A stretch of 64,000 bases of DNA from Phycomyces nitens (GCA_022702545.1 JAHRBC010000003.1:5952001-6016000); one strand, 5' to 3'. Numbered from the stretch's first letter, positions 34,395 to 46,863 are shown. The notes: a model not told the origin generated them from the letters alone. Program-made: numbers and translations.

Positions 34395-36255
34395 TTATAC
34401 AGAAAGAAGTATATTTTGGGTAAAGGGCGCAATCAGCTCGGGTGCTTCTTCAAACACAACCATCATGCCCATCATCATATGAAGTGTATTGTGACAATGA
34501 ACGGCCCATACTCCTGGATTATCCTATGATGAAAAGTCAGATTAAAAGTGAATAGAAAATATATAATAAACTTACAGCTAATATCCGAATCTTGGACCAA
34601 CCGCATCCAATAAATGCTTCTGTGTCGTTTGAACTTGCTTCTAGCTCATGGTCAATCGAAGGATAGACCATGGTGACGTCTTTGTAGAGAGGCGTAGGCA
34701 TATTGCGAATTCCCTGGTCAAGCTCTGCATCATACTCGCCTGATCCAGTGGCCAGCAGCCAGTGAGAGTGGCCATGGGTATGCCAGGGATGGCTGCGACA
34801 GAAACTGTGCTTTCTGTGTGTGGACTGGATGACAATGTCAATAAGTTCATAGTGGGCTATTGGATAGGTTCCCAGAACCGAATCGTAGCCTGTGTTCGAT
34901 CCTCTGAGCTGTCTGTAGTTTGGTAGCCGGCGCTGGGATGACTGTAGTCCATCGAGAATAGGATAGGTAGGATCCTTGTAAGACACACCATTTATGTACC
35001 ATTTTGTGCTCCCATCTTGCTGCTTAGCCTCAGTCGAACGCAGAACGATTGTCCTTGAGGCTGGTTGATAAACAATGGGGTCTACACCATTATAAGGTTC
35101 GAGCTGAGGCCATATCCATGGAGCAACCAATCTAGAAGGGAATTCTGGGTGATCTTCGGGCACGGCCTTGTTTCTGCCAAGGTCGTTGGAATCGTATGTG
35201 TAGCGAAGGATGGCAAGACCGTTGGAGTGGGGGTTGGCATCCTCTGCCCAAAGGCGAATCGTGCCAATTGTATAGTCTTGGGGCTTTTGGTCTGTGTGCA
35301 AAAGTACCGAGATCCTCTGGCCAGCTGCAACCTCGACATAAGAAGTCTCAAATGGCTTGACCAACTCGCCGTCAACTTCGATTATGGTGAGGTTGTGGTG
35401 GGCAATTCCAAATCCAAGGGTGCGAAATGTGGTTGAGCCAATGATGCGCAGACGGTAGGTCTTGTTGGCCTCGACAGGGATCACAGAGTAGCCTTCGCAT
35501 TTGTCTGAGACATTTGGTGGTTTATAAATAGTTTTTCCGTTGATCAAGACACTCTCGGCGTCTGGAAGATGCGAAAAATCAGACCCCATCATATAATCTT
35601 CAAGAGCATAACGGTCCCTATGCCACCATTCACTAAGTGCTATGATCCTCTCGTCGTCATAGGTAAACGGACCGGCATGCAGACGTGCAGGGGCAGATGA
35701 AAGTAAGGATCCGGAGCCGGGTGGCATTGCTTCAAGGGGACGTGAATCGTCAGAATCATAGACAATAAATGGTCCGAATACCGTCTCTTCTTCCAGCCCA
35801 ACATGGGCATGGTAAAAGTAGGTGCCGGCTTGGTTGACTACCCGGAAGTCATGGGTATATTCGTAGCCGGGGGGTATTGGGTGTTGGGTTACATACGGTA
35901 CGCCATCTGCATGTCCGGAGCCATACTGGCGGATACCATGGAAATGAATGGAAAGATCGTTGGGATTGCCACCATGGGATTTCTTGGTGCCAAAGAAGTC
36001 TGGCATCAGGTTTCTAACCGTTATCCGGACACGATCACCTCGGTTGACTCTAATGGTAGGTCCCGGCAATTGACCATTCACCAGCAAGGCTGTCGAACGC
36101 TGGAAACAATCTGGATCGATCCGACTGTTGCTCACATTTAGCTCGTACAACCGTACCCCATTTATCTCACTATCTGACAGTTGTAACCTAGCAACCGATT
36201 CACACAATACCAGGGGCAGGAATATAAAGATATACAAAAAATAGAAGCCAGCCAT
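34395..36255 (-). CDS. secreted multicopper oxidase (laccase/ascorbate-oxidase/ferroxidase type)
   Basis: Two exons, 36255-34576 and 34523-34395, total 1809 nt, 602 residues. A signal peptide is visible (MAGFYFLYIFIFLPLVLC). Three cupredoxin domains carry the four copper motifs in order: HFHG near residue 100, HAHVGLEEE near 148, HPWHTHGHSHW near 505, and HCHNTLHMMMGM in exon 2. These bind the type 1 copper and the trinuclear cluster that reduces oxygen to water. After HCHNTLH the axial position falls in a Met-rich stretch, as in ascorbate oxidases or ferroxidases rather than high-potential laccases. The substrate (iron, phenol or other) cannot be read with confidence. After splicing there is no C-terminal membrane anchor. 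The start is the only ATG before the signal peptide. Confidence 0.9.
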
Positions 36256-36861
36256 TTAAAGCAGTGCCTTTAAGAATTAGGAAAAGAAGTATAAAAGTAT
36301 AGAATTATAAATTAGATTCAATTGAATTTGACATTGGATAGAAATATATCTCCATTAGATATGGATATTTATATCTATATAAAAAAAATAAAGGCTGTTT
36401 AAAAATAACACGGTTGTAACGAACACAACTAAATGGAATGCGATTCTGAATGGCGTGAAAAAAAAAGACTTGCATGCTAGTCACATTCTATAGCTTGGGT
36501 ATTGATACATAAGGATATGCAAGACACTATCAGCTGTAATCTGCGCAGACAATCTATTAGTAACCGATGGCCTGCAAATCAATAACAATAAACAAATCAA
36601 CAATCCTAAAGTCTAAGCAATTGATACACTGATCACTAGGTCCAGACCATTAACAATAGAGATTGGCAAACAGGCTTCTTTAACCCAAAAGACCGTGGGT
36701 TGGTTGAATTGACCCCAATAATTAGACTGTACCAACCCCCGCGTTTTGGTTTACGATTTTATCTCCTTTGTGTTCCCAAGCTGTCTTAGAATTCGTCTAA
36801 TACCTGCGGCCATTATTAGTTTTTCTTTCTTATTCTTCTTTTCTTTTGTTTAACTTCGCCA
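36256..36861. other. shared promoter region between multicopper oxidase and bZIP genes
   Basis: 606 bp between two divergent genes, AT-rich on the left. No gene is seen. The arrangement allows co-regulation of both genes. Confidence 0.4.
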
Positions 36862-38266
36862 ATGGAAGCCATAAAACCAATCGACATCAATTTCTGCCAG
36901 ATTCCATCTGACGCCCCTGTTTATAATCCTGACCCATCTACTATACGCAGGAAGCCCGGACGGAAGCCAAACCCAGCATCGCCTGCTCTACGCAAAGCTC
37001 AAAACAGAGCTGCCCAGCGTGCGTTTAGAGAGCGCAAGGAACGCCACACAAAGGACCTAGAGTCCACCGTACATCAGATACGAGAACACCGAGACAGACT
37101 TCGAATTGACAATGAGAGACTCAAAGCAGAATCCGAGATAATAAAGTCCGAGAACTGGTATCTTAAAGGAATCGTCCTTACGCTGCAGCTGGTCTGTTTG
37201 CAACACAACCTTGTAATTCCCCAGCATGGCCCTTACGTGAATGATCAAGCCCTGTCTGCTCTTGCCCAGTCAATACCCCACCCAATAGCATCCTATATCC
37301 ATGCCAATGCCAATGCTAACCCACCCTACTCCAAGGAGCCCGAGAGATACCTCTCCAAGGGTTCAATTCTAGTCAACAAGGACGGCCTGCTCCACCCTGT
37401 ACCAGGAGTACCACCAGCTCACGAACCACTTTCCAACTCACCCACGCCAGTTGACTGCCGCCCAGACATCGTGCAATTGCATTCCCACACAATATTGCCT
37501 AGGGAATTAAAAGAACCTGCTGCGTCTAATTTGGCAGCAATTGAGGCTCTTAGGCTCCGTCTTCAAACCGGACCAACCAGCCAATCCACCCCATTTACCA
37601 TTCAGCCCACACTCTTACAGGCAAGTTTGTTTAGGATTCCAGTAATATAAAAACAAACAATATTAATATTAATATCAATATTAATGTTGATATTGGTATA
37701 TTAACGTTAGTTGACCATTCCACACGACCCTCGTATTGACCTCATCCCAACCCCCCATATGCGCGACCGGATGATCTTGTTCCGCGATCAATTTGATCTC
37801 GATGACTGCTTTCGCTGTTTAGTGGGAAATTCTGTTTTTCACGGCGGAGATCCTGCATTAGCGGGCAACTGGCAACTGGCACCGGAATTCTTTGAAAAGT
37901 TTTGGTTCCTGACGATCGATTATGATTTACGTCGTACTACCAATCGCTGGAGACGTCTTCAGGGTCTCCATGACATTGCCCCAAACGCATTTCAGCGAGC
38001 ACAGCCTCAGGTCTCATTTTCAGACCTCTCTTCTTTCTTTGGACTGGCCGTACACCTTGGTCAGACATATGGCTCACCTGAAAGCACGGTCTACACAAGT
38101 CAAAATGGATCATCAGAGGCAGGCAGTATATGGGATGCCCTGTGGGTAGAGCAGCAGAAAAGCGACTTTGGTAAGCAAAAAAAAAGAATATCATTACCAG
38201 AATTTCTCATGATTGTGTCTAGATAACATGCTCAATACCATGGTCGATGTTAGTCCAATACACTGA
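36862..38266 (+). CDS. Yap1/Pap1-type bZIP transcription factor with DUF3425-like tail
   Basis: Three exons: 36862-37620, 37711-38170 and 38223-38266. They total 1263 nt, 420 residues. The basic region at about residues 48-66 reads NRAAQRAFRERKERHTKDLE, with the NxxAQxxFR signature of the Pap1/Yap1 class. A leucine-zipper helix follows (VHQIREHRDRLRIDNERLK...). The middle is Pro-rich and disordered. The C-terminal block IPHDPRIDLIPTPHMRDRMI...CFRCLV...NRWRR resembles the DUF3425 domain found in fungal bZIP proteins. No Cys-rich redox domain like Yap1 is visible. Family members regulate stress or secondary-metabolism genes; targets here are unknown. The first intron (37621-37710) uses a GC donor. 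The gene diverges from the multicopper oxidase. Confidence 0.88.
37621..37710 (+). other. GC-AG intron in the bZIP gene
   Basis: The donor is CAG^GCAAGT and the acceptor AACGTTAG. This phase-0 join continues LLQ into LTIPHDPRID in frame. The alternative GT four bases on leads to a stop within about ten codons. Confidence 0.7.
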
Positions 38267-38267
38267 G

Positions 38268-38404
38268 CCTTATATTATATTATATTATATTATATTATAT
38301 TATATATTTATTTATCTTGCAAATACATTTATACATTTATAACATACATATTCTAATCTGTACAACATGTTTATGTATTAGTAGTAGTAGTAGTAGTAGT
38401 AGTA
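38268..38404. repeat. (TATAT/ATTAT)n and (TAG)n microsatellites
   Basis: A pentanucleotide TTATA tract at about 38268-38306 and a TAG trinucleotide tract at about 38379-38404. Both lie between the convergent bZIP and glycosyltransferase genes. Confidence 0.85.
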
Positions 38405-38471
38405 TTAAAAGTACAATTTTAACTTCTTATATATATAAATATATAAATGTGTAATTGATATCTACAAGAAA

Positions 38472-40581
38472 TCAACGCAGAGATGTATGTCGAACCGCCA
38501 TTGCTATTGCATATGCACGCATATAATCGTATACAGGTCCTTTGAGCTCACCCTGCTCCCATCCTAGCAAAAGTCCACTCTGCATCATCCGTAACACATG
38601 CACCTCCCGCAGTGCCTGGCTTTTATGCCATTCTTTATACGCCACAGACGCGTCTTTGATAGCATCTCCAAGGCTCCAAGGCTCAAATAGATAGGCATTT
38701 GGCGGGATATCCCCAATATCCTGTACAGACTGAGTGCGTGGACGGTCGACCAGAAACTCCTTTAAGCCGCCTGCACCGGTCGATATCACGGCAGCTCCAA
38801 ACGACAGGCCCTCTACCGCAACAAGACCAAAGCTTTCCGTGAGGCTCGGCACAAACACAAAATCGGCTGCAGCACGATAATAAGTCAGCCACTTTGATTG
38901 TGCACTTGCTGTAGATATCAGCACAACATGCTCAGGATTTTTCTTTGCCAGATCCTTGAGCCAGTCAAGAGGATAGTTATTAGGCTGGCCTATTATCACA
39001 AATCTCATGTCGTGCTCAACAAACAGCCTAACAGCCTCTTCAAAGATCTCGAGTCCTTTGTTGTATTGGAATCTACCGACAAACAGTACAAGTGGTCGCC
39101 CAGAGTCCACTGGGCTGAGCTGCTCTTTATCGATCAAGAATTGCTTAACCTTGTCCTTTGCTAAGCTTGCATAGTCCTGTGGTATGGCTGATAGTGTCAA
39201 AGGCATGGCTGGGTCTGGTGTGTTCTTGAGGAGGTCTCGCGCATATGGAGGAAAGGCGAGCTGTTCGCGAACCAGCTGTGGGTGGTCAAATGGGTTGAGT
39301 CTCGTAAAGTCAACACCGTTGCTGATACCAAAGAATCTGTCTTGCTTTGCCTTGCGCAGTAAAGAATCCATCACGAGCTCTTTGAGATAAAAGTCTAACC
39401 TGCCCTCAAGCATATCTGCAACCATGCTACGGCTCACAAATGTAACCACATCAGCCTTTTCGATAGCTAGACTCGCCATAAACATCTGGTCCCCATAGAC
39501 ATATTTTGGATCAACCTGCCCGAATCTCTGGACATTGGATACTTTGTTGGTATACTGAAGTTCGTCTAAATAGTCGTGCATTGTGTACACGACTGCCGGC
39601 CTCAAGGACCCAAGATGATCATCCTCTGCAAGCATCTGAAGATATTGTGTCAGGTATGCATTCGTTGCCCCGTGTAAATGGACTACATCTACTTGAGGGG
39701 GTCTTCCCAAGGGAGCAAACAATGGCTGCTCATCATATGCAGTCGTAAGGTGCGATATGAGCTGGCCAACTGCCTTTAAAAAGTACTGATCTTTCCATTC
39801 TTGTGGCAACTCCTTTGGTGAAGAGTAGATCTCAACCGGTGCTTTAGCGTTAAAGGCGCGTCGAAGGGGGCTAAGTTTTCCAGGCCCAATCAGATACACA
39901 TTGATCACCTCGCTCTCAAGCGTCGCATTTGGCACCACTGGATACTTTAGCAAATAAACCGAAAACTCCACAGCCTTTTTCCGTCCACGCGTGTCAGTAA
40001 TGTCGACGTTTAGTTCAACCAGCCGTCTCACACGGTTCCTGGATCTCACAAACGAGTACATGGGCATTATCACCGACACATCGAGTTTCCCTGTCCGCTG
40101 CTGTGCTGAAGCCATGGCCGTAAGTACCTGTCCCATACCTCCCATTGTCGCAGGTCCAAACTCCTTGGTGACATGGTAGACTGTCGTGCCTGGCTTGAGA
40201 TTTGGAGGCAGCCGAGTACTGAGGTGCTTGTAGGAAATGGGTCTGTATTGGCGTAATGCTAGTGATATTCATTTATCCACAAAAATAATATATATATTTT
40301 TTGAATTAACAGCTATTCAACGCTTTCAGGCAATTAAACCTGTACACACCAATTCGGACGTCTGGCTGTGTTTTTTGCAGTATCGTCAATCCTGTAATGA
40401 CCAAGATCATCTCGATAATCCCAAGAAGACCAATAAAGATTCCGAGCAGTTGCCACCATGATCGTTTCCGCAAGAATCCAAGTGGATTATGAGATAAAAT
40501 AGACTTGATGAACAGCCTGATCGATCGAGGCACCCATTTGCCGTGTTCATTAGAGCTGATGGGATCTCCTGCAAAAGACAT
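38472..40581 (-). CDS. membrane-anchored starch/glycogen-synthase-like glycosyltransferase
   Basis: Two exons, 40581-40311 and 40258-38472, total 2058 nt, 685 residues. A single transmembrane helix near residues 48-74 (LLGIFIGLLGIIEMILVITG) precedes the catalytic part. The start region TTVYHVTKEFGPATMGGMGQ resembles the N-terminal nucleotide-sugar motif of GT5 starch and glycogen synthases (KxGGL...). Further on are VDVVHLHG, FFGISNGVDFTRLNP, LVLFVGRFQYNKGLEIF and the retaining GT-B signature PSLTESFGLVAVEGLSFGAA. The protein most likely transfers glucose from a nucleotide sugar to a glucan. The membrane anchor suggests action at the ER/Golgi or plasma membrane rather than on cytosolic glycogen. 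It lacks the extra domains of alpha-1,3-glucan synthases. ATG 40581 is chosen because the upstream extension is low-complexity poly-Phe. Confidence 0.82.
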
Positions 40582-41019
40582 TGCAAGCACCAAAAGAACC
40601 TGATTATAAAAGAACCGACGGGACTTGAAAGAAAAGAAAAAGAAAAAGAAGTACAAGTAGAGAATGGAAATCTGGGATTTTCTCGATTCAACACTGGCAC
40701 AAAACCGAATAACTAGGGTTTTTCTCCACCAATGTGAATTGAATCAGAATATACCCGTCAGCCCATCAATATTGTAATACAATTGCCAATTGGACTTCAT
40801 TTGTGGCTGTAGAAAGGGGCAAGTTATCAGACATCATGGAGATCCCTGTGCGCTTTCTAATACCTGTTGCTTTTTATACGTGACTGAAATGGCCTCCTTT
40901 ATATATATATATATTTTATATTTTATTTTATTATTTTAATTCTTGTTTGCAAAAAATAAAATAAATAAAGTCTTTGCAAATATTATCTTTATTTTTTGCA
41001 ATAATATCATAATATTATA
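40582..41019. other. divergent promoter region
   Basis: 438 bp between the glycosyltransferase and PSF2, with AT-rich tracts near 40900-41010. No gene seen. Confidence 0.4.
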
Positions 41020-41776
41020 ATGGCATTACCCCGCATACACCAAGCAGCATTCACACCTCAGGAAGTCGAATTCTTGTCAGGAAATGAAATGTTAACAATC
41101 ATTCCAACCCAACGCATCAACGAATTAGATCTCATTCAAGTAAATCACTGCAACATTCATACTACTTTCTCTTACAACCTCTCATGTATAGAAATCAGTC
41201 GGTCCCTTTCGCCCTCCTCTTCAATCAAAAGTCCCACTCTGGCTGGCAATATTGATGAAGAAACAGCAGAAATGCACCATTGTGTGTCCAGAATGGCTTA
41301 CTGTCGAATGTCTCAAGGATCGCCTGGAAGAAGAAGAAAACGATGCGGATTTCAGTAAATTGCCTTTTCATTACATGGAAATGGCTCAACTGATACTAGA
41401 AAAGTATGTTTAATGTTTGAATTCTAACATAAATTGTCTGTACATTATACAATAATAATAACTCAAAAGTTTCTTTAATGAAAAAAAAAAGTGCGCGCGA
41501 TGATGTCCCTAATTCAGAGCAAGTTCGTACCTTGCTTAAAGATCTTCGGGAAACCAGACAGGCAAAGTCAAGAGTCGGTCTGGCTGAATTGGATGATAAT
41601 TGGCTTGGGGTAAAGTGAATAGAAGGGTAGTTTGATCTACATTACTGATTCTTATTTAGATGAACAACATGTCATTGATGGAGATTAATGAGATCCGCCC
41701 ATTCTTTACGCGTGCCTATGATCAGATCCGCAGACTTAATCCAGATGAGCCTGATCGTAAAGCAAGAGCAGCATAA
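41020..41776 (+). CDS. PSF2: GINS complex subunit Psf2
   Basis: Four exons: 41020-41139, 41192-41403, 41492-41609 and 41660-41776. They total 567 nt, 188 residues, the usual Psf2 length. GINS joins Cdc45 and Mcm2-7 in the replicative helicase. The N terminus MALPRIHQAAFTPQEVEFLS and the segment GPFRPPLQSKVPLWLAILMK are typical of Psf2. So are CPEWLTVECL, the FHYMEMAQLIL helix, and the C-terminal MNNMSLMEINEIRPFFTRAY. All three introns have GT...AG ends and keep the frame. The gene is convergent with the TTC7-like gene, 140 bp away. Confidence 0.93.
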
Positions 41777-41916
41777 AAAAAAAGAGGCGTATCTTCTTTA
41801 ATTATATTCCTACACTGTGAATAAATACTAGCCTGACCCCCCCTTTTTTTACACATACACATTTATCTTGGGAATAATGCAAAATATTTAAAGATAGGAA
41901 ACTGAATAAATGATAT

Positions 41917-44900
41917 CTAGACATGGCGAGGAAGTACAGAAAAGGGTTGAATAGGCCGTGTGTTTTCAAGGTCCAGGGCATAGAACAAACAATCCTTGGT
42001 CTGTTCGAGTCGGTTGGTCTGACGGTAGATCTCACCAAGATAGAACCTAATTGAATTCAAATCAATAAAGCGTCTAGAGCTACAATCATTTACCATGCTT
42101 CTGCAGAGTCCCAGCCATTGCCCTTGGTCACCAAATCCAAAAGTCCTTCTGCAATCTCAAGGTCATTGTTTTCTATGTATGTTTTGGCTAACCAGACCTT
42201 GCAGTCGATATCATTGGAATCTGCCACAAGTCCCTTTTTGAATGCTTCGATAGCGAGTTCTGGATGTCCTTGGGCCAATCGAAGACGACCTAGCATACAC
42301 CACACATGTGGACTGGTGGTCCATTCGATATTCTCGGCTTCCTCAACTGCCTTGGAAGCCTCTTCTAATTTACCAAGTTGGAGGAAATAAGAAGCTGTGA
42401 GTAACCAGAGATTGGAAAGAACACGATGCGATCGCTGGACTCTCAGTCTAGCTCGGGTAGTAGGTCGGCTGGGCAATGAAGAAGGCTGGAAAAGTGAACG
42501 AGTGCTTGTCATTGAGGGTGCCAGGCTATTAAACGACTGTGAAGAGCCTCCTGTAGGGTATAAATTGCGCGAGTCTTTAACAAGAGTTAGAGATCATTGT
42601 ACCAAAAGCACCATCTAAAACTCTTTTTTTCTTACCTGCAACCGACTGTTTGCTTCCAGCTGCACTCTTTTCGTTCCACATGCCTTCTGGAATATCCTTT
42701 CTCGCCCGGCGACCACTGCTACGAGAGCCAAACAAATGGATTCCATGGTGAGCCTTGTGCTCATTGTCACTGTCTATGGGCGAGATACCAAGAGAACGTT
42801 CCTGGCGCCCATTTACAGATGAGGTTGATCGAGCACGACTGCCCAAGAAGCCTCCTCCAGGATAAGTCGAATTAGGGCCATCTGGAGTCATACGGGGCTG
42901 ATCCGCCATACTACCAAGGCTGCTCACATTGCTTGAACTTCTTCCACGTCTCAGTTTCTGCTCAGCTGCCAATTGGACTTCACTAAGGTTACCAAACGAT
43001 CCTGAAGCAACAACCTTGTGGCCATTGTAGGGTGCTGATGGGTCGTGGGATAGACTTGTAGAGCTCATTGAAAAGTCTGGGATAGCAATCTTACTATACG
43101 ATGAGAATATGCTCTCTTGAGACTGTAGGGCAGCCTCGGGTCCCAGAGTAGCATTCAGTAACAGGCTCTGGGTGATTTGCAACGAGATGTGCTGCTCTGA
43201 TACGGCATATCCAGTCGATGTACCTTTGGTACCATTGGTATTCCCACTAGAGCTTGTCTGGCTGTCGTCGGATACGTCTACCTGAGATTCTTGTAATCCC
43301 ATCTCACACACCTTTGTGGCATAGCCGATATCGTTACGAACTGGGCATGAACAGGCAAGTGTAAGCAATTGCCATGACGCTAGATGGCCCGGATTTGCCT
43401 GTATACATTTTGTGACAGATTGGATTGCCTGAAGGATGTCTCTCATATAGGCTTGTTCAAGAGCAAGTTGATAATGGGTCTCCCAGGCATTCGGGTCAAT
43501 CTCGATCGATTGGGTTAAATATTGTACAGCCTTTTCGTGGTACGTAGGACGCAGAGCGGGATCATTGGCTTGTAAAGTCATATTTAAATATTGAATATTC
43601 AATGTACTTTTGACTTTTAACACTTACTTTGAGTAGCCAACAGACTATAGGCCACACCCGCAGATCTATAGACCTTTCCACCAAGATCGGTCCACACCTC
43701 TTCACTCACCAGCGACTGATTGATCTCTCTTGATTTCTTCAAACCCATCTCAGCCATCTCCACTGCACGCACACCGAGATTGAGTTCATTGCAGTACATC
43801 TTTACTGCCTTTAACAATACTTGCAGTATATTGTCAATTGATTCGTGCTCAATGCTGCGATGCGAGGCCATTTCCTGCTCTTCTTCGTCATCAGTAGCAG
43901 AAAAATTGGGAATAGGTACACTGCGTCCCTGCCCATCAGTAGCTAGTGCAGTTCCCTTTGATCTCTCCTCTTCCCAGGCTTGTGATGTCAAGCCAACCAG
44001 ATACATATACGAATGCAGAGCATGTTCGGCTTCCTCGTATTCTCCTAATCTAATCAAGGCATCAAACAAATGGCGTGTAATGCGAGGCGAGTTAAAGGTA
44101 TGTTGAGCAGCTCTGTCTAGTGCCTAGAAGGGGATTTGAGATCAATAAAGCGGGTTTCTTGGTTGTCTGTTGATTACCTCTATAAATGCTCTGAATTCAA
44201 TGGAAGATCCTCCAATAAGCTTGAAATCTTCTGCCAACTGGTCAACGTATTCTAATACAGGCATATTAACTTCTCCTGATCGAGGAAAAGACATGCCTGT
44301 ATAAAGCATCTTTTCGTATAGTATATGGAGCGAGCTAACTTCAATGGCAAACAATTGGCGCTCCAGCTGTGCTCCACTAAGACTATGTGGCACAGCATTA
44401 ATATATGTATATATATATATATATATAAAGTGCCTTTCTAGTCGTATTTTACCCATTTGCTTCCAAGGGCAATCGTTTAGGTGGACTATAGTTTCCCTGG
44501 CGATAAATGTCGGATAAGAACCTGAGTGAATGGCGCGAGATAACCTTGCGTTTCTGTATACGCCAATTGAAGTTTTGTGTGGTGGTTAGGTCCTGGTAGG
44601 CGCGAATGAGACTCAGGGTTGTTACGGGTTGTGCTCTAATATTTTTTTTTGGACAGTGCCATGAATATCAAATGGGTTCAATCGTGTATGAAATTGAACC
44701 TACATCTCGCGTAAACCTAGCAAAGTACCTCTATAGAGAGCATCTTCTCCACATTCAACAAAAGCAGGTTCGCGTTGGCCTTCGTGGTCATCAATGACCG
44801 AAGCAACCTCTTGGTAGCTGACAAGGGCATCTTCAACATTTCCAGTCAATTCCAAACAGATGGCTATATAGACAACAATCTTAGCAATCTTTCTCTTTAT

Positions 44901-45506
44901 ATATACATACATATATACATATATATATGTATTTATATTACCTTTAATGGCCCTTGCCTGCAAAAAGAGAATGAAATTGTAGCCTGCCTTTGCATCAGGT
45001 TTCTGAAAATTCAATTGATCTACGTATTCCAATGCCTTTGAAAATTCGCCACTTTCGTGGTACGAGCGAGCCAATATGACCTTGGCAAGCTAAATAGGAT
45101 GAGTAGAGTACCAGATATCCAAATGTGCCCGTACCTCTTTGGTAAGTTGGGTTTCAGGACTGGCTGACATTTGTAAAACGGCCTCGAGTTGGCTCTGAAT
45201 AGGCCGGACTTGGTTTGTGCTGAGACGAGGAGGAAGGGTGGTATGGGTAGGTGAGTCTGCACTAAACGAGGTAGACTCATAAGAGTTTCCAATGAGATTT
45301 GCCAGGGATGCCTCTGCAAGGATAGTCTTTTCGAGGACTATTGGACCTGTTAAGTCTGGGATTCCATCATCATTCAGACGCTTACCAGCTCCATCGGGAT
45401 TGTGCTTTCTATATCGACGTGCAAGTTCTGGAATTGCTTCCCAGTTGCCTTTGCAGCGGCAACTGTCAATGTCTTTTGCAATCTGGGTAGCTTTGATTGT
45501 TGTCAT
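41917..45506 (-). CDS. TTC7/Ypp1-like TPR protein
   Basis: A multi-exon gene. Exon 1 is 45506-45135. Further exons lie around 45090-44700, 44640-44460, 44440-44170, 44120-43630, 43580-42650 and 42575-41917, joined by GT...AG introns. The product is about 1000 residues. The N terminus has KGNWEAIPELARRYRKHNPD, as in TTC7. TPR-like helices follow (YHESGEFSKALEYVDQL, LIRLGEYEEAEHALHSYMYL). A long Ser/Gly-rich loop contains GSRARSTSSVNG. The C-terminal TPRs include HVWCMLGRLRLAQGHPELA and GWDSAEAWFYLGEIYRQTN, ending RPIQPFSVLPRHV. TTC7/Ypp1 bridges Efr3 and the PI4-kinase Stt4 at the plasma membrane, supporting PI4P synthesis. Exact limits of the middle exons are approximate. A TA repeat sits in one intron near 44400. 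Confidence 0.85.
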
Positions 45507-45823
45507 TAATAATAATATATTAAAAAGAAAGAAAGGGAATCAAGAAAGAGTATGGGGTTGTATTGATGAAGTTGGTGTGGTTAAAGAGAGAAAAAGGAAA
45601 CAATAAAAATAGAAAGCGAGGTACAAGGGGGTACCCTAGTATGGATACTTTTTTTTAAAACAAATAAAGAGACGAGTGTGTAGGCTGGTTTTCTCTGTCA
45701 AGCGAGATAAACGGTCAAGCGCCTTGTCAACCCAGAGGCGTTGCGTATATCCGGAATTGGAAGGAGGACTCCCGCGTGGAAGGAGCGGACATCCAAGCCA
45801 GAGACGCAGAAAATAGACCAAGA
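45507..45823. other. divergent promoter region
   Basis: 317 bp between the TTC7-like gene and the EngB-type GTPase gene. No further gene is seen. Confidence 0.4.
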
Positions 45824-46863
45824 ATGACAATGTTGGGGATTTTGTTGTTGACAATGATCCTTCAAAGATTCTTTTCTACAACCCTGCCATCTCGTTTCCC
45901 TCGTGGAGTCAGCAGCACAGCTCATTTGACCACCAAGAACAGCAAGGCTTTTAAACTCGTGGCCTTTCCAGAACCAGTCGAATTGCTACCCAAGGACAAA
46001 TCATTTGGCAACCGTACATTTGCCAGACCAGTCCAATTCATCAAGAGTGTATCCTTGTTAGAACAAGCACCTGTTCGGGATCTTCCAGAAGTAAGCTACC
46101 GCGAGTTGATTACAGGGTATTGATGGTGAACAATAGGTTGCATTCGTAGGAAGAAGTAATGTTGGTGTAAGCTCAAACCCACTTTATTGTTGTTGTTGTT
46201 CTGTTGATGGGAAAAAAAGTAATCCATGTTTTTGCTAGAAATCAACCTTGATCAATTACCTGACCAACAACCACAATTTGGTAAAGACATCGAGCAAACC
46301 GGTAAGTCAACAGTTTCAAGAAAAGACAAGCTCAATGAACTCGCTCGTGGATATAAAGGGCCATACTCGGCTATTAAACTTCTTCAACGTGTCCGACAAG
46401 TGTACCCTTGTCGATATGCCTGGTTATGGATTCAGATCGCGTGAAGAATGGGGAGATTTGATTATAGATTATCTGGCAAATCGCAAACAGTATGTGGGAT
46501 GGAGATGGCCAGTAGTGTTAAACAATGGACTTACACCACATATAAAGGCTAAAGAGGTTGTTTATTCTGATTGATCCAACTGCTGGCATCAAGGACACCG
46601 ATAAACAGTTGATGGAAATGATGGATAAGCAAGGGGTTTCTTATCAGATCATCTTGACCAAGAAGGACCGATTGAACAAAGAGGCGTTTGAGGCATCCAA
46701 ATCAGCCATCGAACGCTACCTGGTCGATAACGCCATCTGTTGCTATCCTGAACTATTGTCTGCAGGCAAGGCACGACGCAGTAAGAAGAATATTGATCAG
46801 GCAGCAGAGGATATAACCCGTGTGCGGTGGGCAGTATTATCAGCAGCAGGTGTGAGTGCTTAA
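45824..46863 (+). CDS. EngB/YihA-type GTPase, probably mitochondrial (GTPBP8-like)
   Basis: Five exons: 45824-46090, 46137-46166, 46239-46301, 46359-46489 and 46548-46863. They total 807 nt, 268 residues. The N terminus MTMLGILLLTMILQRFFSTT followed by Arg/Ser looks like a mitochondrial targeting signal. G1 is GRSNVGKSTLIN, assembled across two introns. G2/G3 are covered by TRLLNFFN and VDMPGYGF. G4 is TKKD and G5 lies near ELLSAGKA. The order GRSNVGKST...VDMPGYGF...TKKD is that of EngB (YihA), which helps large ribosomal subunit assembly; eukaryotic copies act in mitochondria. Exon 2 has only 30 nt and encodes VAFVGRSNVG. The gene is convergent with BUB3. Confidence 0.9.
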
